A DNA stretch of 8,090 bases from an uncultured Parasphingopyxis sp. (GTDB taxonomy: Bacteria > Pseudomonadota > Alphaproteobacteria > Sphingomonadales > Sphingomonadaceae). The stretch's first letter is position 1, and the number at the start of each line of letters is the position of its first letter. The stretch spans positions 1 through 8,090 of the forward strand of contig CAJQMX010000286.1 of the NCBI GenBank assembly GCA_905479515.1, read 5' to 3'. The notes under the pieces were generated by a model. It had not been told where the DNA came from. It did no database searches and was given only the letters and a program-made list of their open reading frames with translations. This document shows, piece after piece, positions 5,817 through 8,090 of the stretch. Position numbers and translations under genes: made by a program.

Positions 5817-6068
5817 ATGACCGATGAAAATGCCAACAATATCGCCGAACTTTCTTTCGAGGATGCTCTTGAGGAACTCGAGGCGATTGTCCGCAAGCTG
5901 GAGGCGGGGGAGGCTCCGCTTGATGAATCGATTGAACTCTATGCCCGCGGCGACAAGTTGAGAATGCAATGTCAGGCCCGGCTGAAGGCCGCAGAAGCGC
6001 GGATTGACAAGCTTCAGCTTGATCCAGACGGCAAGCCCGTCGGCGTCGAACCGCTCGATCCGGCCTAG
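5817..6068 (+). CDS. xseB: Exodeoxyribonuclease VII small subunit
   Basis: The 83-residue protein is the small subunit of exonuclease VII, which with several copies per XseA large subunit degrades single-stranded DNA during repair and recombination. The family core LSFEDALEELEAIVRKLEAG (12-31) is followed by PLDESIELYARGDKL and a helix ending RIDKL (62-66). These form the two amphipathic helices that bind XseA. The ATG at 5817 gives the usual length. An in-frame TTG at 5781 has a better-spaced GAGG (5770-5773) and would add 12 residues, but it lies within the putative -35 and the added residues do not resemble the family. The gene is followed after 3 bp by ispA. xseA is not in the window. Confidence 0.93.
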   Translation: MTDENANNIAELSFEDALEELEAIVRKLEAGEAPLDESIELYARGDKLRMQCQARLKAAEARIDKLQLDPDGKPVGVEPLDPA

Positions 6069-6071
6069 CCG

Positions 6072-6971
6072 ATGCCTGTGGTTTCCATTGGCTTGAAACC
6101 TGCGCTGGAGCGCATGGGCAAGGATATCGATATCCTGTTCGACACTTGGCTGACAATCCCCGGTGATTCTCGCGTCAAGCTCTACGAGGCGATGCGTTAT
6201 GCGGCGATTGGGGGCGGTAAACGCTTGCGACCGATGCTCGTTGTCGCGGCCTGTGAGGCGTTCAATGTCGATCGTGACAGTGCAATGCGCGCCGGATTCG
6301 CGGTGGAATGCATCCATGTCTATTCGTTGATCCATGATGATCTGCCCTGTATGGACGATGATGACATGCGCCGGGGCAAGCCGACGGTTCACAAGGCATT
6401 CGACGAAGCGACCGCCGTTTTGGCGGGGGATTGCCTGCTGGCACTGGCATTTGAGATCCTCGGGGATGAAGCGACGCACAGTGACCCCTTTGTCCGCGCC
6501 GAGCTGATGTCGGCGCTCGCGCTGGCCAGCGGGCCTTCGGGCATGGGCGGCGGCCAGATGATGGATCTGGAGGCCGAGCACCGCGAACTGGACCTTCCTG
6601 CCGTAACCCGGCTTCAACAGCTCAAAACGGGTGCGCTGATCGGGTTTTGCCTCGAAGCGGCGTGCATCATGGCACGTATCCCGCCGGAAAAACGCACCCA
6701 TTTGCGCGGCTATGCCCGCGACCTGGGCCTGGCGTTCCAGATTGCCGATGATCTGCTCGATGAAACCGGAGACGAGAAGGTAACCGGCAAGCGGGTCGGC
6801 AAGGACGCCGAAGCCGGCAAAGCGACATTTGTTTCGCTTCTGGGGCTGGAGCGAGCCCAGCAGCAGGCCGAGATGCTTGTAGAGCAGGCGATTGACCATT
6901 TGCGCGACTTTGGCGAGGAAGCAGACATGCTGCGCGCCATTGCCCGCTTCTCGATTGAAAGGACGCATTGA
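6072..6971 (+). CDS. ispA: Farnesyl diphosphate synthase (short-chain polyprenyl synthase)
   Basis: The 299-residue protein condenses DMAPP/GPP with IPP to farnesyl diphosphate, the precursor of ubiquinone side chains, undecaprenyl carriers, hopanoids and carotenoids. Visible motifs are GGGKRLRP (47-54), the first Asp-rich motif DDLPCMD (89-95) in the DDx4D form, and the second motif FQIADDLLD (222-230). GKD follows at 243-245. The residues before the first motif, YSLIH (84-88), match the pattern of bacterial FPP synthases, with an aromatic at position -5 favouring a C15 product. A geranylgeranyl product cannot be excluded without a structure-based check. It starts 3 bp after xseB and its TGA overlaps the coaD ATG by one base (TGATG), so it is translated in a coupled operon. 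The usual neighbour dxs is absent at this site. Confidence 0.93.
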   Translation: MPVVSIGLKPALERMGKDIDILFDTWLTIPGDSRVKLYEAMRYAAIGGGKRLRPMLVVAACEAFNVDRDSAMRAGFAVECIHVYSLIHDDLPCMDDDDMRRGKPTVHKAFDEATAVLAGDCLLALAFEILGDEATHSDPFVRAELMSALALASGPSGMGGGQMMDLEAEHRELDLPAVTRLQQLKTGALIGFCLEAACIMARIPPEKRTHLRGYARDLGLAFQIADDLLDETGDEKVTGKRVGKDAEAGKATFVSLLGLERAQQQAEMLVEQAIDHLRDFGEEADMLRAIARFSIERTH

Positions 6972-7480
6972 TGAGCGCCAAAAGAGTGGGAGTGTATCCC
7001 GGAACGTTCGACCCGATAACGCTGGGCCATATGGATATCATCCGGCGCGGCGCCAAGCTGGTCGACACGCTGATCATTGGCGTGACCACCAACCCCAGCA
7101 AATCACCAATGTTCAGTGATGAGGAACGGCTGGAAACGGTGAGGCGGGAAGTTGCGCAATGCGAGGGCGATATCAGGGTTGTCCATTTCAATTCTTTGCT
7201 GATGGATTTCGCGGAGCGTGAGGGCGCAACCGTGATCATCCGCGGCCTGCGCGCAGTTGCGGATTTCGAGTATGAATTCCAGATGGCGGGCATGAACCAG
7301 CAGCTCAACGATAATATCGACACGCTGTTCCTGATGGCGGATGTGGCCTTGCAGCCAATTGCTTCGCGGCTGGTGAAGGAAATCGCGATGTATGGCGGTG
7401 ACATCCACAAATTCGTCACGCCAGCGGTTGATCGTGAAATGAGGGCCCGGGTGGAAAAGCTTGGAAAGAAGGGCGATTAA
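6971..7480 (+). CDS. coaD: Phosphopantetheine adenylyltransferase
   Basis: The 169-residue enzyme transfers AMP from ATP to 4'-phosphopantetheine, the penultimate step of coenzyme A synthesis. The nucleotidyltransferase signature GTFDPITLGH (11-20) carries the TxGH motif. RGLRAVADFEYE (91-102) binds substrate and nucleotide. PIASRLVKEIA (129-139) corresponds to the family ISS.LVKEI segment, here with the first Ser pair reduced to A-S. The length is normal for the family. I chose the ATG at 6971, overlapping the ispA stop (TGATG), with AAAGGA at 6958-6963 as ribosome binding site. A TTG one codon earlier is in frame but less likely. It is the last gene of the coupled xseB-ispA-coaD run. Confidence 0.95.
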   Translation: MSAKRVGVYPGTFDPITLGHMDIIRRGAKLVDTLIIGVTTNPSKSPMFSDEERLETVRREVAQCEGDIRVVHFNSLLMDFAEREGATVIIRGLRAVADFEYEFQMAGMNQQLNDNIDTLFLMADVALQPIASRLVKEIAMYGGDIHKFVTPAVDREMRARVEKLGKKGD

Positions 7481-7550
7481 CGGTTCGTCGTTCAGCCTCC
7501 TTTCAGCGGGAAGCTTGTTAGGCTAAGGGAATATCGAAATCCATCTGCCG

Positions 7551-7563
7551 TCGCATGATGCGA
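7551..7563. repeat. 13-bp palindrome upstream of the isomerase gene
   Basis: TCGCATGATGCGA has 6-bp arms around a central G and lies 28 bp before the ATG at 7592. It could be an operator, or a small RNA stem (5 bp, loop TGA) in the leader. In the 111-bp gap 7481-7591 I see no convincing terminator after coaD and no strong sigma-70 promoter. Confidence 0.3.
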
Positions 7564-7591
7564 GCGGCGAGAGCGAATGTACGAGGATAGT

Positions 7592-8090
7592 ATGCGTTTG
7601 AAATTATTCCTTTTTTCCCTGTTGGCTCTAACCATGAGCGGCACGGCTCATGCGCAGGACGATACCGGCGTCACTGATGTCAGTGCGACAGCGGATCTTG
7701 TCTATGCATCTGGTGCTACCCCGGCGGCTGATCCGGAAAATACGTTGCTGTTGGATCTCTCGACCGGCGGACGGGTCACGATCCGCCTGCGACCCGATGC
7801 TGCGCCCAATCATGTGGAACGCATCAAAACGCTGACTCGCCAGGGCTTTTACAACGGCATCATCTTTCACCGCGTGATCGAGGGTTTCATGGCGCAGACC
7901 GGCGATCCCACCGGAACCGGGCAGGGCGGGTCGGATCTTCCCGATGTCGCGGCTGAATTCACGACATTGCCCCATGTTCGCGGAACGGTTTCGATGGCCC
8001 GGGCCACTGACCCGAACAGCGCGAACAGCCAGTTCTACATCATGTTCATGCCCAATCTCGGGCTGGATCACAATTATACCGCGTTCGGTC
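7592..8090 (+). CDS. Exported cyclophilin-type peptidylprolyl isomerase (3' end missing)
   Basis: The visible 166 residues encode a cyclophilin, which catalyses cis-trans isomerisation of proline peptide bonds, here in the periplasm. MRLKLFLFSLLALTMSGTAHA (1-21) is a signal peptide with positive start, hydrophobic core and AHA-QD cleavage site. After a linker the domain starts near residue 50 (NTLLLDLSTGGRVTIRL). The catalytic segment IFHRVIEGFMAQTGDPTGTG (91-110) holds Arg94, Phe99 and Gln102. SMARATDPNSANSQFYIMF (134-152) supplies further active-site residues including Phe148. The Trp that binds cyclosporin in many eukaryotic cyclophilins is not at the expected place (GLDHNYTAFG), which is common in bacteria. 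GAGGA (7583-7587) supports the ATG at 7592. An in-frame ATG at 7577 would put MYEDS before the signal peptide. The gene runs off the right edge. Confidence 0.92.
   Translation, partial: MRLKLFLFSLLALTMSGTAHAQDDTGVTDVSATADLVYASGATPAADPENTLLLDLSTGGRVTIRLRPDAAPNHVERIKTLTRQGFYNGIIFHRVIEGFMAQTGDPTGTGQGGSDLPDVAAEFTTLPHVRGTVSMARATDPNSANSQFYIMFMPNLGLDHNYTAFG

Noticed and set aside
5568..6968. A 466-codon open frame on the minus strand opposite xseB and ispA
   Set aside because: It lies antisense to two clearly recognisable genes and overlaps the ALDH N-terminus. Its translation is rich in Arg, His and Gln with no family motif, and such long antisense frames are a codon-bias by-product in GC-rich genomes.
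6968..6970. TTG start for coaD one codon before the ATG
   Set aside because: The ATG at 6971 is well spaced from AAAGGA and gives the usual TGATG stop-start overlap with ispA.
7478..7500. Possible terminator after coaD (AACG / CGTT pairing)
   Set aside because: The stem is only 4 bp and there is no T-run, so it does not support a terminator call.
1..8090. CRISPR arrays, toxin-antitoxin pairs, insertion sequences, phage genes or other defence systems
   Set aside because: No direct-repeat arrays, transposase motifs, terminal inverted repeats or small paired genes were seen. All major frames belong to core metabolic or housekeeping families.

Overview
The window looks like ordinary chromosome from an alphaproteobacterium, most likely Sphingomonadales. 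The evidence is the DUF1013/TrcR-type regulator, which is characteristic of Alphaproteobacteria, the moderately high GC content, and the local order xseB-ispA-coaD-peptidylprolyl isomerase. The genus cannot be fixed from the sequence alone. There is no tRNA, rRNA, CRISPR array, insertion sequence or phage gene. Coding density is high and gene families are well recognised.

Layout. (1) 1-408, + strand: the 3' end of a GT4-type glycosyltransferase whose N-terminal half lies outside the window. (2) 409-527: an intergenic stretch with a good promoter candidate and a strong GC-rich hairpin with a short T-run, directly before the ribosome binding site of the next gene. (3) 528-1313, +: trcR (DUF1013), a two-HTH regulator with an Ala/Glu-rich tail. 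(4) 1385-3052, +: an AMP-forming fatty-acyl-CoA ligase of the FadD type. (5) On the minus strand, converging on the ligase with one base between the stop codons, a two-gene operon: a succinate-semialdehyde dehydrogenase-like ALDH (4346-5710) followed by an Old Yellow Enzyme family flavin oxidoreductase (3054-4349). The two overlap by 4 bp. (6) 5711-5816: a compact divergent promoter region with two palindromes. (7) On the + strand, a tightly packed run of housekeeping genes: xseB (exonuclease VII small subunit), ispA (farnesyl diphosphate synthase) and coaD (phosphopantetheine adenylyltransferase). After a 111-bp gap comes an exported cyclophilin-type peptidylprolyl isomerase, cut by the right edge.

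How the genes fit together. xseB-ispA is a widespread bacterial pairing, often followed by dxs. Here coaD follows instead, so DNA repair, isoprenoid synthesis and coenzyme A synthesis share a transcript. The ALDH/ene-reductase pair plus the converging acyl-CoA ligase could form a route from an unsaturated aldehyde or enone through a carboxylate to an acyl-CoA. That link is inference from proximity only.

I found no convincing undescribed system. The points most worth a second look are regulatory: the hairpin in the trcR leader, two -10-like elements each exactly 6 nt before an ATG (fadD-like gene and xseB) that suggest leaderless transcripts, the overlapping divergent promoters with palindromes, and the convergent gene pair with no room for a normal terminator.
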